From the NCBI GenBank assembly GCA_022799495.1, contig JAAWON010000004.1:1-64000 (forward strand): a stretch of 64,000 bases of DNA, in the 5' to 3' direction. Shown here piece by piece: positions 19,851-30,489 of the stretch (positions are counted from its first letter, which is position 1; the number at the start of each line of letters is the position of its first letter). The notes beneath the pieces were generated by a model, which had not been told where the DNA came from, did no database searches, and saw only the letters and a list, made by a program, of their open reading frames with translations. The position numbers were made by a program, and so were the translations under genes. The DNA is from Erysipelotrichaceae bacterium. Lineage in GTDB: Bacteria > Bacillota_I > Bacilli_A > Erysipelotrichales > Erysipelotrichaceae.

Positions 19851-20311
19851 TGGTATTTACCTCCTCTTTCGTTTGTATGCAGCGTATCAATCAAGGTTTT
19901 TAGGATACGCGCAAGATACCTTTCAAACTGTCTTTGTTCTTCTTGCGAAAAGCCTTGATAAAATAATTGATTCATTTGCTGGGATACCTTTTCATATGTC
20001 TCCTGTAAAGATTTTGCATACCCAGTTAATGACACAAGCACTTGACGGCGATTGTTTGGATTTATATTTCTTTCCACTATTCCTTTTTTTACCATTCCAT
20101 TTATAACAACCGATACAGTATTTTTGGCAAGCGATGTTTTTTCACTTATTTCACTGATTGTAAGATGATCACTTTTCCATAAAATAAAGAGAATACGCCC
20201 CTGCCCACCGCTGATTTCAATATTGTGTTCAAGCAGATAATGTTCAAAAATCCTATCTTGCAGTTGTTTGATCTGTGTTATATAAAAACCGCCCTTAGTC
20301 TCCAAACGCAT
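19847..20311 (-). CDS. MarR family transcriptional regulator
   Basis: LTISEISEKTSLAKNTVSVVINGMVKKGIVERNINPNNRRQVLVSLTGYA winged-helix; start at MRLETKGGF with SD GGAATTAAGGTG. Confidence 0.87.
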   Translation of the reverse strand: MRLETKGGFYITQIKQLQDRIFEHYLLEHNIEISGGQGRILFILWKSDHLTISEISEKTSLAKNTVSVVINGMVKKGIVERNINPNNRRQVLVSLTGYAKSLQETYEKVSQQMNQLFYQGFSQEEQRQFERYLARILKTLIDTLHTNERGGKYQ

Positions 20312-20333
20312 CACCTTAATTCCATTTAGGATA

Positions 20334-20347
20334 GTTCTATATAGAAC
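20334..20347. promoter_or_regulatory. Palindromic operator candidate upstream of marR
   Basis: Perfect palindrome GTTCTATATAGAAC 23 bp upstream of the marR ATG. Confidence 0.6.
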
Positions 20348-20576
20348 AATTATATAGAATAATTGAACTAAAGCAATATCTAATGGGAAAACTTCCAATA
20401 ATTTCATCTCAATCTATTCAAATGATAGACAAGGCCTGTAACCCTATCCATCATTCTTACTGCACGAACACTCACCGCTCCCCCTGTTTCCTTTGCCAAG
20501 CCAATCGCCCAATACCACATTAATCTCCCAAGAAAAACCAAAAAAGCGAAAATACATGTTTCCAATTATGTAAATA

Positions 20577-20596
20577 TTCTATATAATTATATAGAA
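20577..20596. promoter_or_regulatory. Palindromic operator candidate upstream of glucosaminidase gene
   Basis: Perfect 20-bp palindrome TTCTATATAATTATATAGAA, sharing TTCTATAT/ATATAGAA half-sites with the marR palindrome. Confidence 0.6.
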
Positions 20597-20617
20597 ACAA
20601 CACAAAGGAATGATAGT

Positions 20618-23563
20618 ATGAAACGAAATAAACTCATACCGGGACTCCTCCTCTGTCTGCTCATCGCTACCTTTACCATTACACATGGTGCCGATGATAC
20701 CTTCTATGTCGAGGAAATCAATGCCGATGGCACAACCCGTGTCATTGATCAAGCAAAAACCTACATCGTCGCAAAGGCAAGTTACGATGCCCATGTCGCA
20801 AATACCAACAACATCCAAATTCGTCAAGGCGATACGGTGTGGAAGATGAAATACGGTGTTCTGTTATTTCAGACTAGCGATACCTGCGATTATAACGTAA
20901 CCTATCAAAGCGATAACGGCTCCGGTTATACAAACGGATGTTATGGAATTGATGCGGCTTATATGGGCTCTTCCTCCCCCGGTTATCTGGATTTCTATTT
21001 ATCCGGTGTCTATGGCAGTGCGCAAGAAGGGGATGCGGCGCTGATGCCGATTGAAACCGCACCGAATGTATCCAATTATCGGGTAGAAGACAATAAACTG
21101 TATCATCAGATCAAAACAGATATGTCTCATCCTTATTATGCATCTGTGATTTACCTTGGCGATGCTCCGGACTATTTGACCAATGATCAGGAGTATTATT
21201 CTTATGATGGACATTACTTCTATCCTTACGGCGGTGATTTTTCCGGTTTTCATGAGATGTGTGATGATTTGCAGGATGGAACCCATAGCCATGCGATCAA
21301 TGCCGATGAACCGTTCTATCATTATTTTCAATATGCATCCCATCGCACGGCAACGAATTACAGTGAGGAAGAGTTGCGTACTTATATCGAGGATCAACTT
21401 CATATCAAGGGTTCTCTTACCACCTATCATAGTATTGGTACATCCTATCATGGGATTTTAACGCAGAGTCTGCTTAAAAACAATATCGCTCCCTTCCTGC
21501 AATATCAGGATCAGTTTGGAGCCAATGCGATGACCATGTTGGCACTGGCAATGAATGAAAGTGCGACAGGACGCAGTTATCTCGCTTATTCTCGCAATAA
21601 TCTATTTGGCCATGCGGCATTTGATTCAGCGGTGGAAGAAAATGCATCACGCTATGACAGCGTATCCAAAAGTGTTTATTCTCACGCCCTGCATTACTTA
21701 CAAAACGGATATTTTAATCCAGAGAATCGCTCTTGGCATGGAGCTTATTTCGGCAATAAAGCAAGCGGTATGAATGTCTCGTATGCTTCCGATCCTTATT
21801 GGGGAGAAAAGGCAGCGCAGTATTATGTACGTATGGATGAGGCTATGGGTGGGAAAGACTGGCAGGCACACCCACTTGCAGTTCCCACATATCCACATGA
21901 AATTTCTATATATAAAGAAGCCAATACAAACAGTGAAGTATTGTATACAACCGGCAGTCTGAGTGATTTTGCCTTTTTGGTTCTGGAATCAGACAAGGAT
22001 GGTTTTTATAAAATCCAAAGTGATCCGGCTTTGAACACAGGGGATTCCTATTCCTTTAGCGAAAGTGTAGGATATATCCAACAAAGCGATGTGCGCTTGA
22101 TCGGTGAAGCGCCTAAGCACTCACCACAGCGTTACACCATTCGCTTTGACGCAAAGGAAGGTCACTTTGAGGATGGCTCTTCTTCGCTTAACCTATCCTG
22201 TCGCGAAAATCAGATTCCCAGTGTTGTCGCACCAATTCAAGAAGGCTGGCTGTTTATGGGTTGGAATGAGGAGGTCATTGCGGCGAATGGCAATCGAACC
22301 TATGAAGCGCAGTATGCCAAAATTCAGGATATTGAATTAACACCGGTACCCAAACAAGAGTATCATGTAGGAGAGCAGCTAGATGTGAGTGGCGGCATAC
22401 TGTCGATTACCCTCGCCCAAGATGTGGTAAAAAACATTCCTTTAGATAGTACAATGGTCTATGGCTATGATCCTGAAACAAGCGGTAAACAAACCATTCA
22501 TATCCGCTATCAAGGGGCAACGCTTTCCTATCCGATTGAAGTTAAACAAGAAGATGCGGCAGTTCAAAGTTCAACGTTGCCGCGGATTCAATCCATATTG
22601 GAGAATTACTCGATATTTGATGCATTGAGCGAAGAAACCACAAATGAGTTGTTGGCAATAAAAGAAGCCATGGATTATAGTGGCATCCCCGATTTAAGCA
22701 ATGACGGTATTCGCTTGCTTGATACCTTTATCCAAAAGGCATATGGTTCTTCCCTACAAATTAAAGTATCGGATGATGGAAGTGGCGTCAGTGTATCCGG
22801 ACTTACGATCGTCGCTCCACTTTCTAAACCTTCCATTTTCCCTCAATCCATCAACTTCTCACTTTCTAAGGGCATCGCCAATGAAAAGGAAGAACTGTTG
22901 AAACAGGTAGCATTGGGCAATGGATATACTTTGGATACTTGTTTTTCCTTATCCATGAGCGGATATGATGATGAGGCAGAACTGCCCAACCGTCTCTTAA
23001 TTGCTTATCCTAAAAATCAGGAATTGCATGAAAATGCTCATTATATGTTGCTGCGCTATGAAAATGATGAGGTTTATCAAGTACCAATTTCCCAAAGTGA
23101 AACGCTGTTAAGTTTTACAACGGATCGCATGGGTGATTATGCACTGGCATATCGTCCAAGCAATCAAACTTACAACGGAAACGATATCGTGGAGAATAAC
23201 TCTGTGGAAACCAATGGCTGGTCATTGATGGACTTTCTATTTTGGGTAGGGATCGGTGGTGTTATCATCGCCTGCATCGTGTTTACGATCATGGTCAGAA
23301 GAAAACGCAAACACCAAAAAAATCAGACACCGACGCAAAAAGACCCACGCAAAGGTAAAAAACAGCGCAGACGCAAAGGCAAAAAAGAAACAATGGCAGA
23401 ACAAATGCCTGCACAAGAAATGCCTTATCAAAGGCAGGGACAGGATCCCTATTATAATGATCCACGTTATCAGGATCCTCGCTACCGACAACCATATTCC
23501 AATCAAGATCCTTATGGCAATTATCCCAATTATTCGCAAGAGGATTATAATCAGCGCCGTTGA
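20618..23563 (+). CDS. Secreted/membrane-anchored N-acetylglucosaminidase (GH73-like) with C-terminal TM and Tyr/Pro/Gln-rich tail
   Basis: Signal peptide; FLQYQDQFGANAMTMLALAMNESATGRSYLAYSRNNLFGHAAFDSAVEENASRYDSV; C-terminal TM VGIGGVIIACIVFTIMVRRKRK followed by a KKQRRRKGKK stop-transfer and DPRYQDPRYRQPY tail. Confidence 0.85.
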   Translation: MKRNKLIPGLLLCLLIATFTITHGADDTFYVEEINADGTTRVIDQAKTYIVAKASYDAHVANTNNIQIRQGDTVWKMKYGVLLFQTSDTCDYNVTYQSDNGSGYTNGCYGIDAAYMGSSSPGYLDFYLSGVYGSAQEGDAALMPIETAPNVSNYRVEDNKLYHQIKTDMSHPYYASVIYLGDAPDYLTNDQEYYSYDGHYFYPYGGDFSGFHEMCDDLQDGTHSHAINADEPFYHYFQYASHRTATNYSEEELRTYIEDQLHIKGSLTTYHSIGTSYHGILTQSLLKNNIAPFLQYQDQFGANAMTMLALAMNESATGRSYLAYSRNNLFGHAAFDSAVEENASRYDSVSKSVYSHALHYLQNGYFNPENRSWHGAYFGNKASGMNVSYASDPYWGEKAAQYYVRMDEAMGGKDWQAHPLAVPTYPHEISIYKEANTNSEVLYTTGSLSDFAFLVLESDKDGFYKIQSDPALNTGDSYSFSESVGYIQQSDVRLIGEAPKHSPQRYTIRFDAKEGHFEDGSSSLNLSCRENQIPSVVAPIQEGWLFMGWNEEVIAANGNRTYEAQYAKIQDIELTPVPKQEYHVGEQLDVSGGILSITLAQDVVKNIPLDSTMVYGYDPETSGKQTIHIRYQGATLSYPIEVKQEDAAVQSSTLPRIQSILENYSIFDALSEETTNELLAIKEAMDYSGIPDLSNDGIRLLDTFIQKAYGSSLQIKVSDDGSGVSVSGLTIVAPLSKPSIFPQSINFSLSKGIANEKEELLKQVALGNGYTLDTCFSLSMSGYDDEAELPNRLLIAYPKNQELHENAHYMLLRYENDEVYQVPISQSETLLSFTTDRMGDYALAYRPSNQTYNGNDIVENNSVETNGWSLMDFLFWVGIGGVIIACIVFTIMVRRKRKHQKNQTPTQKDPRKGKKQRRRKGKKETMAEQMPAQEMPYQRQGQDPYYNDPRYQDPRYRQPYSNQDPYGNYPNYSQEDYNQRR

Positions 23564-23675
23564 AATAAGATGAAGCAAAGAAAGATGAAATGGCTTATGT
23601 GTGCGTAACATTTCCTCTTTCTCTCATATAAGATCAATGATTGGATACAAATCATTTAAAAGAAAGGAACACGTT

Positions 23676-24209
23676 ATGGAAAAAAGAGACCTTACGATTC
23701 GCCGCTTGGGTGCTGATGATGCACAAGCGGTATTGGACTATATGAAAATTATCGGAGGACAGAGTCATAATTTAACGTTTGGAGCTGAAGGATTACCGTT
23801 TCATGTCCAAGCAGAAGCAGAGTTTCTAGATCGTTATGCGAAACATCCCACGAATGCGCAATGGGGTGTATGGGATCAAGCAGAACTGGTCGCAGTTGCC
23901 TCCTTTGATACGCAAGAGCGCAAACGCATGGCACATCGGGGTGAAATTGCTTTGTCTGTTCGCAAAGATCATTGGCACTGCGGCATCGGTACGCTTCTTA
24001 TGGAGACAATGCTTGCCCATGCCCACACCATCCCTGCCTTGAATATCCTCACGCTTACTGTTATCACCGATAACACACGTGCCATTGCACTCTATGAACG
24101 CTTTGGCTTTGTCATATGCGGCTGCTGGCATCGCTTCTTTTGCGTGGATGGTACCTATTATGATGCTTATTCTATGGAATGTGATCTGAATACGCAAAAG
24201 AATCTATAA
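23676..24209 (+). CDS. GNAT family N-acetyltransferase
   Basis: GEIALSVRKDHWHCGIGTLLMETMLAHA...LTLTVITDNTRAIALYERFGFVICG; SD AGAAAGGAAC. Confidence 0.9.
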   Translation: MEKRDLTIRRLGADDAQAVLDYMKIIGGQSHNLTFGAEGLPFHVQAEAEFLDRYAKHPTNAQWGVWDQAELVAVASFDTQERKRMAHRGEIALSVRKDHWHCGIGTLLMETMLAHAHTIPALNILTLTVITDNTRAIALYERFGFVICGCWHRFFCVDGTYYDAYSMECDLNTQKNL

Positions 24210-24282
24210 TTCAGCTAGTTTTCTTTCTATCTTACTCCTAATATACTACTATTTTATTGAAATTATCTCTTTTATCATTTAT

Positions 24283-24323
24283 GAAAAAAAGTCATGAAGA
24301 CGATCCTCCTCATGGCTTTTTTC
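24283..24323. terminator. Bidirectional intrinsic terminator
   Basis: AAAAAAAGTCATGA...TCATGGCTTTTTT between converging genes. Confidence 0.75.
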
Positions 24324-24329
24324 ATAACA

Positions 24330-25340
24330 TCATTTCAGTAACATCATCGTACTGATCGGAAAGGTGATATGAATCGTAGTACCAACCCCTTCCATGGAAG
24401 AAGCTCGCAAATCCAAATTCAATTTATCACACAATAACTTGCATAAATACAATCCCATTCCGGTCGCTTTTTCATTGATCCGTCCATTTTTACCGGTAAA
24501 CCCTTTATCAAAGATTCGCGGTAAATCGCTCAAGGCAATTCCGATCCCCTCATCCTGAATGCTTAGGGTCACACTCTCTTTGCCTTTTTGTGTTGTGATA
24601 TGAATACAACTTTGATCCTCACTGTATTTCAGCGCATTGGATAAGATCTGATTAAGAATAAATTCCAACCATTTCGCATCACAGTATACCGTTTCATCTA
24701 AGTTCTGTGCATCCAGTTTAATCTTACGGTAAATAAACTGCTTGGCATGTTTACGAATCACTTTATTCACAGTCGGTTGTAAAGGCATTTCCTTAATGAG
24801 ATAATCCTTTTCCAACGTAGTGGAGCGGGCATAATACAGCGCCTGTTCCACAAAGTCCTCTACCTTATCCACTTCCTGTGCCAAATCCTGTGTCAATTCA
24901 TTTTCATGATTGCTCATCATCAATTTTAAGGCTGCCAGGGGTGTTTTAATCTCATGAACCCACATCTCAATATAATCGCGGTAATTCTCCTCCCGTTTAC
25001 GATAATCATTCACATGTTCCAACATGCTTTTGTCTGACTGCCGCAATACATCATACAAAACCGCTCCATCCATGAACTGTGGTTCCTCCATAATCTCACT
25101 CACCAAATATTTTTGATCCAGTTCATCCATAATCTCATAGAGGGAAACATAAAAACTTCTGCGTCTCATATATTCCACCATCATAATAGCGAAAGATTGG
25201 CTCCAAAACAACACACTGACAATGATAATCAACTCTGTCTTACAGCGCATCGCACTCATAAATAATAAGATGATAATCCATAGAATTGCGCCTAATAGTA
25301 ACAGATACGCCTTATCTCTCACATAGCGACTAATTTTCAT
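24330..25340 (-). CDS. Sensor histidine kinase, intramembrane-sensing (BceS-like)
   Basis: Two TM helices with a very short loop; H-box WVHEIKTPLAALKLMM; ATPase motifs NQILSNALKYS, DEGIGIALSDLPRIFDKGFTG, GMGLYL. Confidence 0.9.
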   Translation of the reverse strand: MKISRYVRDKAYLLLLGAILWIIILLFMSAMRCKTELIIIVSVLFWSQSFAIMMVEYMRRRSFYVSLYEIMDELDQKYLVSEIMEEPQFMDGAVLYDVLRQSDKSMLEHVNDYRKREENYRDYIEMWVHEIKTPLAALKLMMSNHENELTQDLAQEVDKVEDFVEQALYYARSTTLEKDYLIKEMPLQPTVNKVIRKHAKQFIYRKIKLDAQNLDETVYCDAKWLEFILNQILSNALKYSEDQSCIHITTQKGKESVTLSIQDEGIGIALSDLPRIFDKGFTGKNGRINEKATGMGLYLCKLLCDKLNLDLRASSMEGVGTTIHITFPISTMMLLK

Positions 25341-26007
25341 AGATGATATACCCCATCCCCCGTTTTGTCTGAATCACATCATCCAAGCGCAGATACTCCA
25401 ATTTTTTACGCAGGCGATTGATATTCACGGTCAACGTATTATCATCCACAAATAATTCACAGTCCCACATATGTTTCATCAATTCCTCACGGGATACAAT
25501 GCTATTTTTGTTTTGAAAGAGACAATGCATAATGCGCAACTCATTCTTGGTCAAATCAATACTTTCCCCATGATAACTCAATGTGCTTTTGCCAATGTCC
25601 AAGGTGATATCATTGATCATTAACTGATTGGCACTACTGCTTTCATAGGCACGATGCAACACACGTGCAATACGGGCCAATAGTATTTGCAGGTTGTATG
25701 GCTTGGTGATGAAATCATCCGCACCTAGATTCATAGAGATTAATTCATCCATATCGGAATCGCGACTCGTTACAATGATGATTGGCAGTTCTTTGTTCTC
25801 TTTGCGCACCTCTCTACAAATATAATATCCATCATATACCGGCAGATTGAGATCCAGCAACAATAAATCCGGCTTTTGTATACGGATCTGATCCAATACA
25901 TGTTCAAAGTCCTCAACGCCGCTACATGCGTATCCATTCTTATGTAAAAAGTCACATAACTCATTTCTGATTTTATCATGATCCTCAATTACCATAATCC
26001 GATACAT
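25330..26007 (-). CDS. OmpR-family response regulator (BceR-like)
   Basis: Receiver MYRIMVIEDHDKIRNELCDFLHKNGY...LLLLDLNLPVYDGYYICREVR; C-terminal wHTH LTKNELRIMHCLFQNKNSIVSREELMKHMW. Confidence 0.92.
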   Translation of the reverse strand: MYRIMVIEDHDKIRNELCDFLHKNGYACSGVEDFEHVLDQIRIQKPDLLLLDLNLPVYDGYYICREVRKENKELPIIIVTSRDSDMDELISMNLGADDFITKPYNLQILLARIARVLHRAYESSSANQLMINDITLDIGKSTLSYHGESIDLTKNELRIMHCLFQNKNSIVSREELMKHMWDCELFVDDNTLTVNINRLRKKLEYLRLDDVIQTKRGMGYIIYEN

Positions 26008-26659
26008 CTCAATTCCTCCTTTGCGAATAAAATTCAATCTGTTCATCATTTGCACTTATCTTCATGTAGGATGCATTTTCTGATATCTTTGTTTTTACCT
26101 TCATCCAAAGACGCACTTATTATACAAGAAAATAGATAAAAATAACAGCGAATGCGGCTTGTTTTTCTATCACGCTTTCTCTCATCATGAACCATGAGAA
26201 CACTTATGAATCCTTGATCCTGATCAATTTCCTTGTGTCAAAAGGTACACCTTGCAAGATGAGTGACAGAACAAATAAAATGTATGCTTATAAATAAAAA
26301 GTACGCCTTTTAAGAGAAAAAGCGTATGTTTGTTTAAGTGTACATTTTAGGATCAACAATGTCTATTTTGTATCCTTGACATATTTTACCATGGGATGAT
26401 GCGCGAATGCAAGTAATAATTATTATCAATCATAATGTAAGGAGTTCATCGTTTTTCACTTTACCTACGTGATGATTTTACTAACATAAGTGGAATGACA
26501 AAGTCTGATGTCAAATGTGTGTGTGGTATCTTTACTTTATATCATTTTCATAATGGTTAAGCAAACGAATAGGCAAAATGAATAAGCAAGGATGTTAGTT
26601 GTATTCGTAAGGAATCGTTGATCTATTCAGACCACAAGATTACTTGGTTCATTTTATAT

Positions 26660-26688
26660 TTGACAAACCATATAAAAATCCTTATAAT
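26660..26688 (+). promoter_or_regulatory. Sigma-A type promoter for the T-box/lysS transcript
   Basis: TTGACA (26660-26665), 17-bp spacer, TATAAT (26683-26688). Confidence 0.8.
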
Positions 26689-26695
26689 CTATGCA

Positions 26696-26942
26696 TACAG
26701 GGCATTGAAAAGAAGCAGTAGGCTGTGTGAGACTGAAAGAGAATTGTATCCATAGGCTGTAAGATACAAGCAGATAAGACAGTTGAATCAAAGAGCTTGG
26801 AGCCCTCCGCATGCGGACGTGTTCTCGCGTTAAGAGATTGCTTGTATCTAAGCAGTGAAGGCTGTATATGTGAATATACAGTGAAGCAGGGTGGTACCGC
26901 GAAGTAATCTCTCGCCCCTCATAGGGGTGGGAGTTTTTTTAT
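26696..26942 (+). promoter_or_regulatory. T-box riboswitch leader of lysS
   Basis: Canonical AGGGTGGTACCGCG T-box sequence at ~26888-26901, followed by terminator CTCTCGCCCCTcatAGGGGTGGGAGTTTTTTT and the lysS start. Confidence 0.9.
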
Positions 26943-26951
26943 GAATGATGA

Positions 26952-28454
<1,503 letters not shown>

Positions 28455-28570
28455 TCTGTTGACATTCAAATAACACGATATATAAAGGGTTTTTGCTTTG
28501 TGACAGCATAAACAGATAGGATGGATACATCTAATTTACACCCATAGGAACAAGACAGCTACCAAAGGAT

Positions 28571-28607
28571 AAAAAAGAGAAATTCTATTACGAGTTTCTC
28601 TTTTTAA
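28571..28607 (+). terminator. Intrinsic terminator downstream of lysS
   Basis: AAAAAGAGAAA...TTTCTCTTTTT. Confidence 0.65.
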
Positions 28608-28826
28608 ATATATTAGATGATAGATTGCTTTTAATCATTCCTGTACTTAACGAATCTACAATCATTTTGAACCCTTCAAACTTAAATACTGTCAGTACGG
28701 ATAACGATAATGTAAGGAATACAAAATGCAATCAAATTTGCAAAAATACCGCAAAAATGTCTGTAAAAGCAATGAGGTATCATTTCCTATTTCAATTAAA
28801 AAAATATTATTTTTTATAATATCATA

Positions 28827-28925
28827 TTGAAATATTTTCCCTTTTTAGTATAATATGAGTAGTTATTAGGGATAGATATGGAAATAACCGCTCTTGCTCC
28901 ATCGGATAAGGGCGGTTGTTTTCAT
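28827..28925 (+). ncRNA. Candidate small RNA with promoter (TTGAAA-16-TATAAT) and terminator-like hairpin
   Basis: TTGAAA 28827-28832, TATAAT 28849-28854; AACCGCTCTT (28886-28895)/AAGGGCGGTT (28908-28917) hairpin followed by GTTTTC. No same-strand gene follows. Confidence 0.35.
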
Positions 28926-29019
28926 TCTCTTTTCCATCCTGCAAATAAGTGTTTTCCATATGCATAAAATCAAAGCATCATTCATCTATCCACAAACAAA
29001 ACAATAGATAAAGCAAATA

Positions 29020-29721
29020 CTACTCATCCACCGGCAGGATAATCGCTGTGGCATCATCCGCTTTACACAAGGTATATAGGGATTGACGATGTAAATTGAT
29101 TGTTTCAAACAGAAAAACACTTTGCTTTGCATGTGCCATAATTGCCATACGCACCTCACTTTGACGTGCATCCGCATCGCTGATGATCCCATCATCGGAA
29201 TACGACTGAGTGGAGAAAAAAGCCACATCCACATTCAAGCACATTGCCTCTTGTTTTGCCATTGTGCCAATCAAACACATATCATGCTCATGATATTCAC
29301 CGCCTAACAGGATACAGGGAATATGATATTGTGATGCACAAAGCAGTGATTTCACCGAGTTGGTAATTAAAGTAATCCCTTCATACTTTCTCATATATGG
29401 AATGATATAAGTTACAGTAGAAGAACTGTCCACAAATACATTGATATGATTGCTTAAATATCGTTCCGCTTTCTTTGCCAACACTCGCTTTTCAGCTTCA
29501 TCCACATACATACGTTTGGATATCGGAAGTTCCTTCCCTTCTATTTTAGATACCGCGCCACCGTGATAGCGTTTTAACAAACCCTTTTTCTCCATCTCCC
29601 CAAGATCTCGTCGTATGGTCATTTCTGAAACATATAGGACTTGTGACAAGCGTTTTACACTGACCTTGCCATCTTTTTGTATCCATTCAAATATTTGCTG
29701 CTGGCGCTCATTCAGTACCAT
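29020..29721 (-). CDS. DeoR/GlpR family transcriptional regulator
   Basis: RQQQIFEWIQKDGKVSVKRLSQVLYVSEMTIRRDLGEMEKKGLLKRYHGGAV. Confidence 0.92.
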   Translation of the reverse strand: MVLNERQQQIFEWIQKDGKVSVKRLSQVLYVSEMTIRRDLGEMEKKGLLKRYHGGAVSKIEGKELPISKRMYVDEAEKRVLAKKAERYLSNHINVFVDSSSTVTYIIPYMRKYEGITLITNSVKSLLCASQYHIPCILLGGEYHEHDMCLIGTMAKQEAMCLNVDVAFFSTQSYSDDGIISDADARQSEVRMAIMAHAKQSVFLFETINLHRQSLYTLCKADDATAIILPVDE

Positions 29722-29843
29722 AATTTCCTCCTAAAACGATCTATAAAATGTTCGTTTTTCAATCATTCAAACATGAATTGACATCTCTTTGTTTATTTAA
29801 TATCATTATAGCACAACAAGTAAAACAATCAAAGGAGATTATT

Positions 29844-30404
29844 ATGGAACTATTGATACAAGGATTTGGCATAATCGGTATCATCAGCGGTGTTGGCGCA
29901 TATCAAAGCAACCATCACAAAAGAATCCTAACCCTGCGAATTATAAATGAACTTTGCTTTGCGATTCAATATGTACTGCTTGGCTCAATAGCGGCATGTA
30001 TTGTGAATCTGGTGGTCTGCGTTCGTAATGTGGCATTTCGCAGTTACATACAAAAAGGAAAGTGCACAAAAGGACTGATTATTCTCTTTACCTTGTTGTT
30101 CATCTTGATCACCGCAATGAATTGGCCCGGTCCCTCCGGTTTTATAATTATGGCGACAAAGGCATTGTCTACGATCGCATTCGGCAGTCATGATCCAAAG
30201 CAACTGCGATTATTGAATCTGGCTTCTTGCTTTCTATGGCTTGCCTTCAACCTTGTCATCGGTTCTTATGCAGGAGCATTCTGTGAAATACTATCTGCTA
30301 TTTCCATACTTGGTGCAATCATTCGCTTTGACCTCTTGCCTGCATTTCATTTCAAACAGCGGTTCCTACACAGAGGTACAGCCAATGCTATACGAAAAGT
30401 CTAA
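29844..30404 (+). CDS. YgjV-like multi-TM inner membrane protein
   Basis: MELLIQGFGIIGIISGVGAYQSNHHKRILTLRIINELCFAIQYVLLGSIAACIVNLVVCVRN; SD AAAGGAGATT. Confidence 0.75.
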   Translation: MELLIQGFGIIGIISGVGAYQSNHHKRILTLRIINELCFAIQYVLLGSIAACIVNLVVCVRNVAFRSYIQKGKCTKGLIILFTLLFILITAMNWPGPSGFIIMATKALSTIAFGSHDPKQLRLLNLASCFLWLAFNLVIGSYAGAFCEILSAISILGAIIRFDLLPAFHFKQRFLHRGTANAIRKV

Positions 30405-30489
30405 TATCTGAAAACGTTCTTATGTATACAAATAAGACGCAATACCATAAAGCAAGAGAAAACGAGTTCAACACTCGCTTTCTTTTTTA

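Noticed and set aside
26405-26445. AT-rich palindrome TAATAATTATTATCAATCATAATG resembling a Fur/PerR box
   Set aside because: Only a partial match and no coding gene directly downstream; likely chance in AT-rich intergenic DNA.
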